Shown piece after piece: positions 8,148 through 14,871 of a stretch of DNA of 64,000 nucleotides. Every line of letters begins with the position of its first letter. The first letter of the stretch is position 1. The notes under the pieces are model-generated. The model saw only the letters and a list, made by a program, of their open reading frames with translations, was not told where the DNA came from and did not search any database. The stretch is taken from contig NZ_BBZJ01000022.1 in NCBI RefSeq assembly GCF_001417775.1, positions 62,001-126,000 on the forward strand, in the 5' to 3' direction. Both the position numbers and the translations under genes were made by a program. This DNA comes from Streptomyces sp. TP-A0356. GTDB taxonomy: Bacteria > Actinomycetota > Actinomycetes > Streptomycetales > Streptomycetaceae.

Positions 8148-8700
8148 GGCTTCTCCTCAGGTGGACGCGGAGCAGTTCCCGGGCCGCGTGGAGGTCGGCC
8201 TTGACGGTTCCTTCCTTGCGCCCGGTCAGCACGGACACCTCCCGGATCGGCATGTCAGCGTAGTAGTGCAGCAGGATCGGGACGCGCAGTCGTTCCGGCA
8301 GCGACTGTACGAGCAGGCGTACCGTCGGGTCGGCCTGTTCGGTGGGGGGCCGGACGGCGGCTTCCGAGGTGGCACGGCGCACGGCCCTGCGCTCGCGCTC
8401 CAACTTGCGCCAGTGGTCCCGGACGAGGTTGGCCGCGGTGACGTAGAGGAAGCCGCGGGGCTCGTCCACGGACGTCCAGCGGGCCCATAGCCGGGTGAAC
8501 GCCTCCGAGGCGACCTCGTGCGCCGTCTCGTCGTCGTCGACGAGACGGCGGCACCAGCCGGCGAGGCGCGGGTAGAGGGCGGCGAACAGCTCGGACGCTG
8601 CCGTGTCGCGGGACCGTTTCAACGCTCTCCATGGTCGTGAGGGCACCTGTGGGGAAGGATCCCGGACCGTCGGCGTACGTTCCGTGGGCCCGGGATCCAT
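8131..8700 (-). CDS. ECF RNA polymerase sigma factor
   Basis: 189-residue ECF sigma factor. Region 2 includes ASELFAALYPRLAGWC and DETAHEVASEAFTRLWARW, and region 2.4 reads GFLYVTAANLVRDHWRK. Region 4 contains the DNA-binding helices IREVSVLTGRKEGTVKADLH, followed by AARELLRVHLRR. It is cotranscribed with the downstream membrane protein, which overlaps it, and lies nine bases from the sortase gene on the same strand. It may therefore control cell-surface functions. Its own promoter is likely in or upstream of the sortase block. Confidence 0.85.
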   Translation of the reverse strand: MDPGPTERTPTVRDPSPQVPSRPWRALKRSRDTAASELFAALYPRLAGWCRRLVDDDETAHEVASEAFTRLWARWTSVDEPRGFLYVTAANLVRDHWRKLERERRAVRRATSEAAVRPPTEQADPTVRLLVQSLPERLRVPILLHYYADMPIREVSVLTGRKEGTVKADLHAARELLRVHLRRSLDHTP

Positions 8701-8709
8701 GAGCTCGGC

Positions 8710-9324
8710 TCAGGGGTTGGTGGAGCTCAGTGCGGCGAAGACGATCACGTTGTCGAGGTACCCGTGGCCGGTACGGGGCCCGCCGCACGTGATGAGCCGC
8801 AGTTCGGGACGGTTTACGTCCCCGTAGACGTCGTCCACCGGGAAGTTCGCCTTGGCGACCGTCCGTACGGCCCTGACGGCGAACACGGCCGCCGTGCCGT
8901 TCTCCAGGCGCGCCACGATCCGGTCGCCCCGGTGCAGCCGCGCGAGGTGACGGAAGACCCCGTCCCCGTAGGCGCCGACCGTGGCGTGACCGAGGATGAC
9001 CGACGGGCCGACCTGACCCGGTGTGGGCGAATGCCCGTACCAGCCCGCCGGGTCGTGTGCCGTCACCGGGGGCACCTGCACAGTGCCGTCCGGCGCCAAC
9101 CCCAGCCGGATGACCGGGGTGTCGACCCCGACGGCCGGGATCTGCAGCCTGACCGGCACCGAACGCCCCAGAGCGTGCGTCGCGTTCACGGAGGCCGACG
9201 AAGGCGGTGGCGTACTCCCGGAGTGTGCGGTCGTCGTGGTCTGCCGGGGCCCGTGGCCGGCGCAGCCCACGAGCAGCGAGGCCACCGCCGCGGTGGCGAA
9301 CGCGCGCCTGGAGAGCGGGATCAT
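8710..9324 (-). CDS. class F-type sortase
   Basis: 204-residue sortase, an exported cysteine transpeptidase that anchors surface proteins. The N-terminus has an Arg pair and hydrophobic stretch ending LLVGC, so it is probably lipid-anchored. A Ser/Thr/Pro linker follows, then the sortase fold with the catalytic His in SVILGHATV and the catalytic Cys in RLITCGG. It ends about 25 residues later with GHGYLDNVIVFAA. Its ATG at 9324 overlaps the stop of the upstream surface-protein gene (ATGA), so the two are coupled. The position suggests that protein is its substrate. Confidence 0.85.
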   Translation of the reverse strand: MIPLSRRAFATAAVASLLVGCAGHGPRQTTTTAHSGSTPPPSSASVNATHALGRSVPVRLQIPAVGVDTPVIRLGLAPDGTVQVPPVTAHDPAGWYGHSPTPGQVGPSVILGHATVGAYGDGVFRHLARLHRGDRIVARLENGTAAVFAVRAVRTVAKANFPVDDVYGDVNRPELRLITCGGPRTGHGYLDNVIVFAALSSTNP

Positions 9325-9710
9325 GCCCCGGTCGCCCGCCGGCGACGTACGACGAAGACCGCCGCCCCGCCCGCGACAAGCACCGCGGCAGCTCCCCCGC
9401 CGATCAGCGCGCCCTCGGACCCCGACCCCGAGGACGCGGCCGTCACTCCTGTGTCGGGCGCGCCCGTCGGCACGACGGAGACCTGGCTCCGGCCCTGGCT
9501 CGGTTCGGCACTCCGCGCTCGGGTGGGTGTGGCGCTCGGCACCCGGGTGGGTTCGGCGCTCGGCGCCCGGGTGGGTTCGGCGCTGGGAGCCGGGGCGGTG
9601 GTCCTGGCGACGGTCGGGACCGGGCTCGCCCCGTGGGCGAACGCGGGCACGGTGCTCGCCAGCACGGCGGTGCACGTGAGTGCCATGGCACTGAGGACAG
9701 TTCGGCGCAT
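9321..9710 (-). CDS. secreted surface protein with degenerate sorting signal
   Basis: About 129 residues with a clear signal peptide (MRRTVLSAMALTC then VLASTVPAFA). A low-complexity middle repeats a PSAEPTR-like heptad about four times. The C-terminus resembles a sortase sorting signal: APDTG, a hydrophobic helix rich in Gly/Ala/Val, then RRRR. The motif is not canonical LPxTG. The frame continues upstream; ATG 9710 fits the signal peptide and has a GAGAG seven bases before it, while ATG 9728 is the alternative. It is coupled to the sortase gene and is its probable substrate. Confidence 0.72.
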   Translation of the reverse strand: MRRTVLSAMALTCTAVLASTVPAFAHGASPVPTVARTTAPAPSAEPTRAPSAEPTRVPSATPTRARSAEPSQGRSQVSVVPTGAPDTGVTAASSGSGSEGALIGGGAAAVLVAGGAAVFVVRRRRATGA

Positions 9711-9960
9711 CGGATCGCTCTCTTTCATCGGTCCGCCCGGTACCCGCCGGGCTGAGTTACGGATCGAGCGGAGAGACGAGGCAACGGCGGGGCAGGTTGT
9801 AAAGAGATGGCAAAGCCGCGGGAGGTCGGCGACCGTCGTGCGGACCACTCGGCCGGCGCATGACGCCCGAGCGATTCGAGAAGTCCTCGCGCGCAGTGAT
9901 GGATTCAGTGGCGTTCCGGTCACGGGTCGGGACCCGGACCGGGCCGGGCGACGACCGGCA

Positions 9961-9999
9961 CAGGAAGATCCCCGCCGGGATCCGGCGGGGATCTTCCTG
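9961..9999. terminator. 18-bp perfect hairpin
   Basis: Perfect 18-bp inverted repeat beginning CAGGAAGATCCCCGCC, with a three-base loop, between uppP and the surface-protein gene. Strong enough to act as a terminator for uppP reading leftward. No U-run follows, as is common in actinomycetes. It is the main feature of the 388-base gap from 9711 to 10098. Confidence 0.75.
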
Positions 10000-10049
10000 C
10001 TCCGCCTTGCCGATGAACCGTCAGGGACGTCGCCGTCGTTGCGGCGCCC

Positions 10050-10113
10050 GTCGGGCGATCCGGCCGTCGGGCGAACCGGCCGTCAGGCGATCCGGCCGTC
10101 AGGCGAACCAGAT
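10050..10113. repeat. 16-bp tandem repeat, four copies, entering uppP
   Basis: Four consecutive 16-base units of the form GTCRGGCGAWCCGGCC (10050-10065, 10066-10081, 10082-10097, 10098-10113). The last, degenerate, unit spans the uppP stop codon. The repeat may reflect slippage at the 3' end of the gene. Confidence 0.8.
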
Positions 10114-11043
10114 GATGCTGGCGCCGCCGGCCAGCAGGCAGTACACGGCGAACGGGGTGAGGGTGCGGGTGGTGAAGTACCGCGACAGGAAACGCACGGC
10201 GGTGTACGAGGCGATGACGGCGGTGAAGAAGCCGACGACCAACTGACCGTGGATGTGTGCGCCCGCGGGCCCGGCCAGGCTGGGCAGCTTGAGCAGACCC
10301 GCCGCGAGGATCACGGGGGTCGCCAGGAGGAAGGAGAACTTGGCGGCGTCCTCGTGGTCCAGGCCACGCAGCAGCCCGCCGACCATGGTGATGCCCGACC
10401 GGCTGATCCCGGCCAGCAGGGCCAGGGTCTGGAAGAGGCCGATGACGCCCGCCTCGCGGTAGCTCAAGGTCTCCAGCCGCCGCTCTCCGGATTCCGTGGT
10501 GATGTCGGCTTCGAGGGCGGCGCCGGGGCCCGCGCTCACCGCTGCGGCGCGCGCCGCGGTCTGCCGGGCTTCGGAGCCGCGGCGCAGTCGCTCGCCGAGC
10601 AGCAGGATCAGGCCGTTGATCGTGAGGAACACCGCGGCCGCCAGCGGCTTGGCGAACAGAGTGCGGAACGTGTGCTCCAGAGCCAGTCCGGTGATACCGA
10701 CCGGGATGGTGGCCACGATCAGCAGCCACGCGAGGCGCTCCGTGGAAGTGGTGACCTGGCGGGTGCGCACGGTGGTGACGAAGGCGCGGATGATGCCGAC
10801 CCAGTCCTTGCGGTAGAAGAACAGCAGGGACGCGGCGGTCGCCACGTGCAGGGCGACGATGAAGGCCAGGTATGGGGAGCCTTCCGAGTTGCCGCTGGCG
10901 TTCTCGGTGACCAGATGGTGCCAGGAGCCACCGATCCAGGCGGGCACCAGCACGGAATGGCCGAGGCTGGAGACCGGAAAGAGCTCGGTCACGCCTTGCA
11001 GGGCGCCGATGACGACGGCCTGGAGATAGGACAGTTCGGTCAC
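10099..11043 (-). CDS. uppP: undecaprenyl-diphosphatase UppP (BacA)
   Basis: 314-residue integral membrane phosphatase that converts undecaprenyl pyrophosphate to the monophosphate, recycling the lipid carrier for wall synthesis; overexpression confers bacitracin resistance. Catalytic motif 1 is GVTELFPVSSLGHSVLVP and motif 2 is ALLAGISRSGITM. Multiple hydrophobic helices are visible. The insertion around RRGSEARQTAARAAAVSAGPG is longer than in enteric enzymes but common in actinomycetes. The GTG at 11043 is chosen because GAGGAG lies five bases upstream. An operator-like dyad at 11111 precedes it and matches one before the BlaI-type gene. Confidence 0.9.
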   Translation of the reverse strand: MTELSYLQAVVIGALQGVTELFPVSSLGHSVLVPAWIGGSWHHLVTENASGNSEGSPYLAFIVALHVATAASLLFFYRKDWVGIIRAFVTTVRTRQVTTSTERLAWLLIVATIPVGITGLALEHTFRTLFAKPLAAAVFLTINGLILLLGERLRRGSEARQTAARAAAVSAGPGAALEADITTESGERRLETLSYREAGVIGLFQTLALLAGISRSGITMVGGLLRGLDHEDAAKFSFLLATPVILAAGLLKLPSLAGPAGAHIHGQLVVGFFTAVIASYTAVRFLSRYFTTRTLTPFAVYCLLAGGASIIWFA

Positions 11044-11110
11044 GGGGACTCCTCGTCGGGCATCGAGGGGACGCTGACGGGCCACGGCAGAGCGCACCCG
11101 GTAGCGGGTA

Positions 11111-11132
11111 ACTTTTACACGCGCGTAAAAGT
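11111..11132. promoter_or_regulatory. BlaI-type operator candidate before uppP
   Basis: Dyad ACTTTTAC-N6-GTAAAAGT with perfect 8-base arms, 68 bases upstream of the uppP start. The same TTTTAC-N6-GTAAA core recurs at 11342 before the BlaI-like gene. AT-rich arms stand out in this GC-rich DNA. It probably binds the adjacent BlaI/CopY-type repressor. Confidence 0.65.
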
Positions 11133-11340
11133 CATGGGCGAATGTAGAAGACGACGGAAGGGACCGCAAGCCGTGCAGGTGAGTACGGCGAGGGCGTCCT
11201 GCGGCGATACGGCGAGGGCGTCCTGCGCCGACGGAGCCGCGCCGCCACCGCCCATGCGTTCGCCGGCACCTCCGACCCACGCCCCGATCGTGGGCTGCCG
11301 GAGGAGGACGAAGGCATGACACACTCAGGAGGTGGCCGAT

Positions 11341-11360
11341 CTTTTACACGGCCGTAAAGG
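11341..11360. promoter_or_regulatory. second BlaI-type operator candidate, before blaI-like gene
   Basis: Dyad CTTTTAC-N6-GTAAAGG, slightly less perfect than the 11111 site but with the same spacing and core. It lies 42 bases before the BlaI-like start, consistent with autoregulation. The two sites bracket the 358-base divergent region between uppP and the repressor gene. Confidence 0.62.
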
Positions 11361-11401
11361 TTCTGCACGACCGGGGCGACGGGAGGGGGACGACAAACGC
11401 C

Positions 11402-11791
11402 ATGGGCGACACCGCACGGGGCCGGAAGCACAGGCGGGCCAACGGCGTCCGCGAGGCCGAGATCCTTGACCAACTCCAGCGGGCCGAGACCGCGCTGACC
11501 CCGGGCGAGGTGACGGAACGTCTCGGAGGCGAGCTGACCTACAACAGCGTCGTCACGATCCTCACCCGGATGTACACCAAGGGACTGCTCACCCGGACTC
11601 CCCACGGGAGGGCCTACGCCTACGCCCCCGTCACGGACGACGCCGGTTTCGCCGCCCGCCGTATGCGCACCGTCCTGGAGGAGCGCCCCGACCGAGCCGC
11701 CGTACTGGCCCGCTTCGCCGACGAGTTGTCCGACGCGGACGCCGACCTGCTGCGGCACCTGCTCGGCTCCGAACCGGACACCGACCGCTAG
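11402..11791 (+). CDS. BlaI/MecI/CopY-family repressor
   Basis: 129-residue winged-helix repressor of the BlaI/MecI/CopY family. The DNA-binding domain shows ILDQLQRAETALTPGEVTER and then LTYNSVVTILTRMYTKGLLT, with the typical wing RTPHGRAYAYAPV. The C-terminal helices (DRAAVLARFADELSDADADL) form the dimerisation part. These repressors usually respond to cell-wall stress through a BlaR1-type peptidase, but no M56 peptidase gene is adjacent here. Matching operator dyads before this gene and before divergent uppP suggest that it controls undecaprenyl-phosphate recycling. Its stop codon lies inside a MITE-like palindrome, so the last codons may have been altered by insertion. Confidence 0.87.
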   Translation: MGDTARGRKHRRANGVREAEILDQLQRAETALTPGEVTERLGGELTYNSVVTILTRMYTKGLLTRTPHGRAYAYAPVTDDAGFAARRMRTVLEERPDRAAVLARFADELSDADADLLRHLLGSEPDTDR

Positions 11792-11955
11792 TGCTGCGAC
11801 CGGATAGGCTCACCGGCTCGCGACGCCCGGCACGGCACCTCGCCGCGTTGTCGCATCGCCCGAGTACATCCAGTACGCGGGCGACGCTCCGCCTTGCGAT
11901 GCACCGAACCGGACGCCGCGAGCTTCCCGGCAAACCTTTCCGGCCACAGCACTAG
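11788..11955. mobile_element. MITE-like 168-bp imperfect palindrome
   Basis: Starts CTAGTGCTG and ends CAGCACTAG. The whole 168 bases form one long imperfect inverted repeat. The outer arms pair CTAGTGCTGCGACCGGATAG with the complement of the right end, and near the centre CATCGCCCGAGTACATCC pairs with the complement of the following GTACGCGGGCGACGC. No coding frame is evident. The TAG at the left end supplies the stop codon of the BlaI-like gene. Size, palindromy and CTAG termini fit a non-autonomous miniature element; an RNA hairpin or terminator is the alternative. Confidence 0.65.
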
Positions 11956-12158
11956 CCCGAGCGGCGGGCGCCGCCCTCGGCATCCTCGGCCGCCTCGGCC
12001 CGCTCGCCACGGCAGGCCCAGTGCCCCGCCGCGTCGCCGCCCTCCGGTAGCGACCTCGGTCATCCGAGTGCCCGTCCGGGGTCGTTCCCGCTCGCGTTCC
12101 TGCTGCCGGTCATCGCCCCGGTCGTACGCTTCCCGCGCACCGGTGCCTTGCCATGTCA

Positions 12159-12239
12159 CCCATGACGGGCGGATCGGCCATGCTGCCCATGACGAGCGGA
12201 TCGGCCATGCTGCCCATGACGGGCGAATCGCCCGATCAC
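12159..12239. repeat. 27-bp tandem repeat, three copies
   Basis: Three 27-base units (12159-12185, 12186-12212, 12213-12239) begin CCCATGACGRGCGRATCG; the third is more degenerate. They lie upstream of the DUF6153 gene and remain in frame with it, so a longer Met/Ser/Gly-rich N-terminus is formally possible, but no ribosome binding site supports that. Confidence 0.8.
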
Positions 12240-12323
12240 CCCGAACACGAGCACGACACGCCCGCATGCACAACGGGCACCACCGCTGAGCCCGCCCCAG
12301 GCCCTGCCCCTAGGATGATCCCG

Positions 12324-12716
12324 ATGAAGAGCCGCGAGCAGTACCACGCTCCGCGACCGCCCAAGGGGCGGTGGCGGGCGCTGCTCGTGCTCGGTCTGCT
12401 GGCGGGGCTGCTGGGCATGCACGCCCTGGCACCCGGCGGCCTTGCTCCGGGGCACCCCCACGCGCGCCATGCGTCCGTCGCCATGGCCATGGAAGGTCAC
12501 TGCGCCGACGGTCACTGCGGCGGAAGCCACGTTCAGCACGCCGATTCGACCTGCGCGTCGGGCGCCGTCAGCGGGGGACCCGAACTGCCCGCGCTCACAC
12601 CCGATCCGGTGGCCGTTGCCGCGCACGCCGACGCCGGGTGCTCGTACACGGTCACGGATCCGGACGGCGCACGCGCGCCACCGTCTCTGGCCGAACTCCA
12701 ACTCCTGCGGATCTAG
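12324..12716 (+). CDS. DUF6153 family membrane protein
   Basis: 130-residue protein of the small actinomycete family DUF6153. One N-terminal hydrophobic helix (LLVLGLLAGLLGMHALAP) is followed by a His/Cys-rich external segment (GHPHARHASVAMAMEGHC then DGHCGGSH). Such spacing of His and Cys suggests metal binding, but the family function is not known to me. I start at the ATG at 12324 (AGGATG just upstream); the frame is open further back through a tandem repeat. It lies 78 bases before the DUF305 gene, and the pair probably forms an operon for metal handling. Confidence 0.7.
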   Translation: MKSREQYHAPRPPKGRWRALLVLGLLAGLLGMHALAPGGLAPGHPHARHASVAMAMEGHCADGHCGGSHVQHADSTCASGAVSGGPELPALTPDPVAVAAHADAGCSYTVTDPDGARAPPSLAELQLLRI

Positions 12717-12794
12717 GGCCCTTCACCGCGTCACGTCCTGACGCGGCGCCCGCGCACGCCCAGATCCCTTCTTTCGCACCGCAGGAGTTCAGGC

Positions 12795-13448
12795 ATGACC
12801 ATCCCCCGTAACCCGACGCGCCGCGCTGCCCTCGTCGCGGCCACCGCCACCGCCGCCGTCGTCCTCGCCGCCTGCGGCAGTGGCAACGGCGGTGACAACA
12901 GCGGCCACTCGGGCCATGACTCGGCCTCGTCGTCCGCGACCGCCGCAGCGACTGCCGGAGCGCACAACGCCCAGGACGTCTCCTTCGCGCAGGGCATGAT
13001 CCCGCACCACCAGCAGGCCCTGGAGATGGCGGGGCTCGCCGCCGGCCGGGCCTCCTCCGCCCAGGTCAAGGACCTCGCCTCACGCATCGAGAAGGCGCAG
13101 GATCCGGAGATCACGACCATGACCGGCTGGCTGAAGTCCTGGGGCGAGGACGTGCCGACGTCCGGCGGTTCCATGGGATCCATGCCCGGTATGGATCACT
13201 CCAGCCACTCCGCCATGCCCGGGATGATGGCCACCAAGGACATGGACCGGTTGAAGAAGGCCTCTGGCAAGGGCTTCGACACCATGTTCCTGGCCATGAT
13301 GGTCGAGCACCACAAGGGCGCGGTCGAGATGGCCACCACCGAGAGGAACAAGGGCAGGTACGAACCTGCCACCGCCATGGCCGATGACATCGTCACGGCA
13401 CAGAACGCCGAGATCACCGAGATGAACAAGCTGCTCGGCAAGAGCTGA
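12795..13448 (+). CDS. DUF305 family lipoprotein
   Basis: 217-residue lipoprotein. The lipobox is VVLAACGSG at about residues 24-32, followed by a Gly/Ser/His linker. Two copies of the DUF305 helix motif are present: FAQGMIPHHQQALEMAGLA and FLAMMVEHHKGAVEMA, each with the paired His of this ferritin-like family. A Met/Ser/His-rich loop (GSMPGMDHSSHSAMPGM) lies between them. DUF305 proteins are often linked to copper handling in the periplasm or outer membrane face. A ribosome binding site GCAGGAG lies eight bases upstream of the ATG. It follows DUF6153 and is closed by a strong terminator hairpin. Confidence 0.88.
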   Translation: MTIPRNPTRRAALVAATATAAVVLAACGSGNGGDNSGHSGHDSASSSATAAATAGAHNAQDVSFAQGMIPHHQQALEMAGLAAGRASSAQVKDLASRIEKAQDPEITTMTGWLKSWGEDVPTSGGSMGSMPGMDHSSHSAMPGMMATKDMDRLKKASGKGFDTMFLAMMVEHHKGAVEMATTERNKGRYEPATAMADDIVTAQNAEITEMNKLLGKS

Positions 13449-13457
13449 CACGACCAC

Positions 13458-13487
13458 GGGGAGGCCGGTGCCGGCACCGGCCTCCCC
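13458..13487 (+). terminator. terminator after DUF305 gene
   Basis: Perfect palindrome GGGGAGGCCGGTGCC followed directly by its complement, 10 bases after the DUF305 stop. It closes the DUF6153-DUF305 unit. No U-run follows. Confidence 0.8.
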
Positions 13488-13659
13488 GCTCCACCGCGCG
13501 GCGGAAGCGTCAGCGGGAGGCACACAGGCCTCGCCGTCACGTGACGACGTCACGGCCGTCGTCCCGCAGGGGCTCGCAGGCGGCAAGCCATTCGCACACC
13601 ACGAACGCCGCCGCGTAATGACTTCGCCAAGCTTCCTTGAAGTCGGACTCCGCAGGTTG

Positions 13660-13678
13660 TTAGGTAAGCCTTCCCTGT
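13660..13678 (+). promoter_or_regulatory. possible DtxR/DmdR iron-box before ZIP transporter
   Basis: TTAGGTAAGCCTTCCCTGT matches 14 of 19 positions of the DtxR/IdeR/DmdR consensus (TTAGGTTAGSCTAACCTAA), with an intact left half. It lies 45 bases upstream of the ZIP transporter start, a plausible operator position for metal-dependent repression. The degenerate right half keeps confidence low. Confidence 0.4.
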
Positions 13679-13722
13679 CTTAGCTTCGGTGGGCTTCCCG
13701 TGCACGTCAGACCGGAGTCCCC

Positions 13723-14550
13723 ATGTCCAGCGCGAACATAGCCCTGCTCGGCGCCATCGCAGGCTTCACCATCTACCTCGGCCTCCCCATCGGCCGCCTT
13801 CGCACGCCCACACCGCGCCTGAGGGCCGGACTGAACGCCGTGGCCATCGGCATCCTGATCTTCCTCGTCTGGGACGTACTGACCCACGCCTGGGAGCCGG
13901 TCGACGCGGCACTGAGCAAGCACGAGTGGGCAACGGTCGCTTCCGGGGGCGGCACCCTGGCCGCGGGCCTGACGATCGGACTGGCCGGGCTCGTGCACTA
14001 CGACGGCTGGATCGCGCGCCGCCGGGCCGCCGCCGAACGGTCCGCGGGGCCCGGTGCCGCCGTCACCGCGGAGCCGGCCCGCAAGGCCCGTAGCCAGGCG
14101 GCCTCACTCGCGCTGATGATCGCCACCGGCATCGGCCTGCACAACTTCGCCGAGGGCCTGGCCATCGGCAACTCCGCCGCCCAGGGCGAGCTCTCCCTCG
14201 CCGTCCTGCTGATCATCGGGTTCGGCCTGCACAACGCCACCGAGGGCTTCGGCATCGTCGCCCCCTTGGCCGCCGAAGGGGAACGGCCGTCCTGGTTCAC
14301 GCTGCTGTGGCTCGGCCTGATCGGCGGCGGCCCCACCTTCCTCGGCACGATCGTCGGCCGGTACCTCGTCGACGACACCCTCTCGATCGCCTTCCTCGGC
14401 CTCGCCGCGGGCTCCATCCTCTACGTGGTCATCGAACTGCTGGCCGTTGCCCGCAGGACAGGACCCAAGACGCTCACCACCTGGTGCGTCCTCCTCGGCC
14501 TCCTGCTCGGCTTCGCCACGGACGCCGTCGTCACGGCCGCGGGCGCCTGA
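13723..14550 (+). CDS. ZIP family divalent metal transporter
   Basis: 275-residue membrane protein of the ZIP family (zinc/iron importers). The metal-binding helices are recognisable as IATGIGLHNFAEGLAIG and GFGLHNATEGFGI, each with the His-Asn-x-x-Glu arrangement of family transmembrane helices IV and V. Helices also occur at residues 1-18, 30-50, 75-90 and through the C-terminal half (AFLGLAAGSILYVVIELLAV). The ATG at 13723 has GGAG eight bases upstream. It follows the DUF305 unit and may be iron- or zinc-regulated through the upstream box. Substrate is not determinable from sequence. Confidence 0.9.
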   Translation: MSSANIALLGAIAGFTIYLGLPIGRLRTPTPRLRAGLNAVAIGILIFLVWDVLTHAWEPVDAALSKHEWATVASGGGTLAAGLTIGLAGLVHYDGWIARRRAAAERSAGPGAAVTAEPARKARSQAASLALMIATGIGLHNFAEGLAIGNSAAQGELSLAVLLIIGFGLHNATEGFGIVAPLAAEGERPSWFTLLWLGLIGGGPTFLGTIVGRYLVDDTLSIAFLGLAAGSILYVVIELLAVARRTGPKTLTTWCVLLGLLLGFATDAVVTAAGA

Positions 14551-14871
14551 ATCGACCACCTGCCCGGAACCCGAACGGGCAAGCGAGTGCCCCGGCGGCG
14601 CCGGCCGCCTGACCCTCGGCGCCGGCCTCCCCGCGGCCGAGCATCAGCCCAAGCCTCCCGTTCCCGCTGGGGCCTCGGAGAGCTGCGAGGCGTCGCATGT
14701 TTACGGTTCGACCAGGTTTTGGGCAACGTACGCCGATGTCGTGTCCCGAGACCGGTCGACGGGTAACACTGACCGGCGGAGGGGGGACAGGCGCTCCGGC
14801 GTTCCGCCGGCGCGCCATCCCGGAACATCGCGCTGCCGTGGGGACGGCGGCGAGGGGACCATGGGGGACGC
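14551..14871. other. intergenic gap without a gene
   Basis: About 320 bases between the ZIP transporter and the FAD oxidoreductase. Weak GC hairpins lie near 14565-14620 and could terminate the ZIP transcript. I see no supported ORF or RNA gene. Confidence 0.5.

Noticed and set aside
8764..11319. 851-residue rightward ORF
   Set aside because: It is antisense to the sortase, its substrate and uppP, all with clear motifs.
12153..12323. Longer DUF6153 N-terminus through the tandem repeat
   Set aside because: It has no ribosome binding site and gives a repetitive Met/Ser/Gly segment before the membrane helix.
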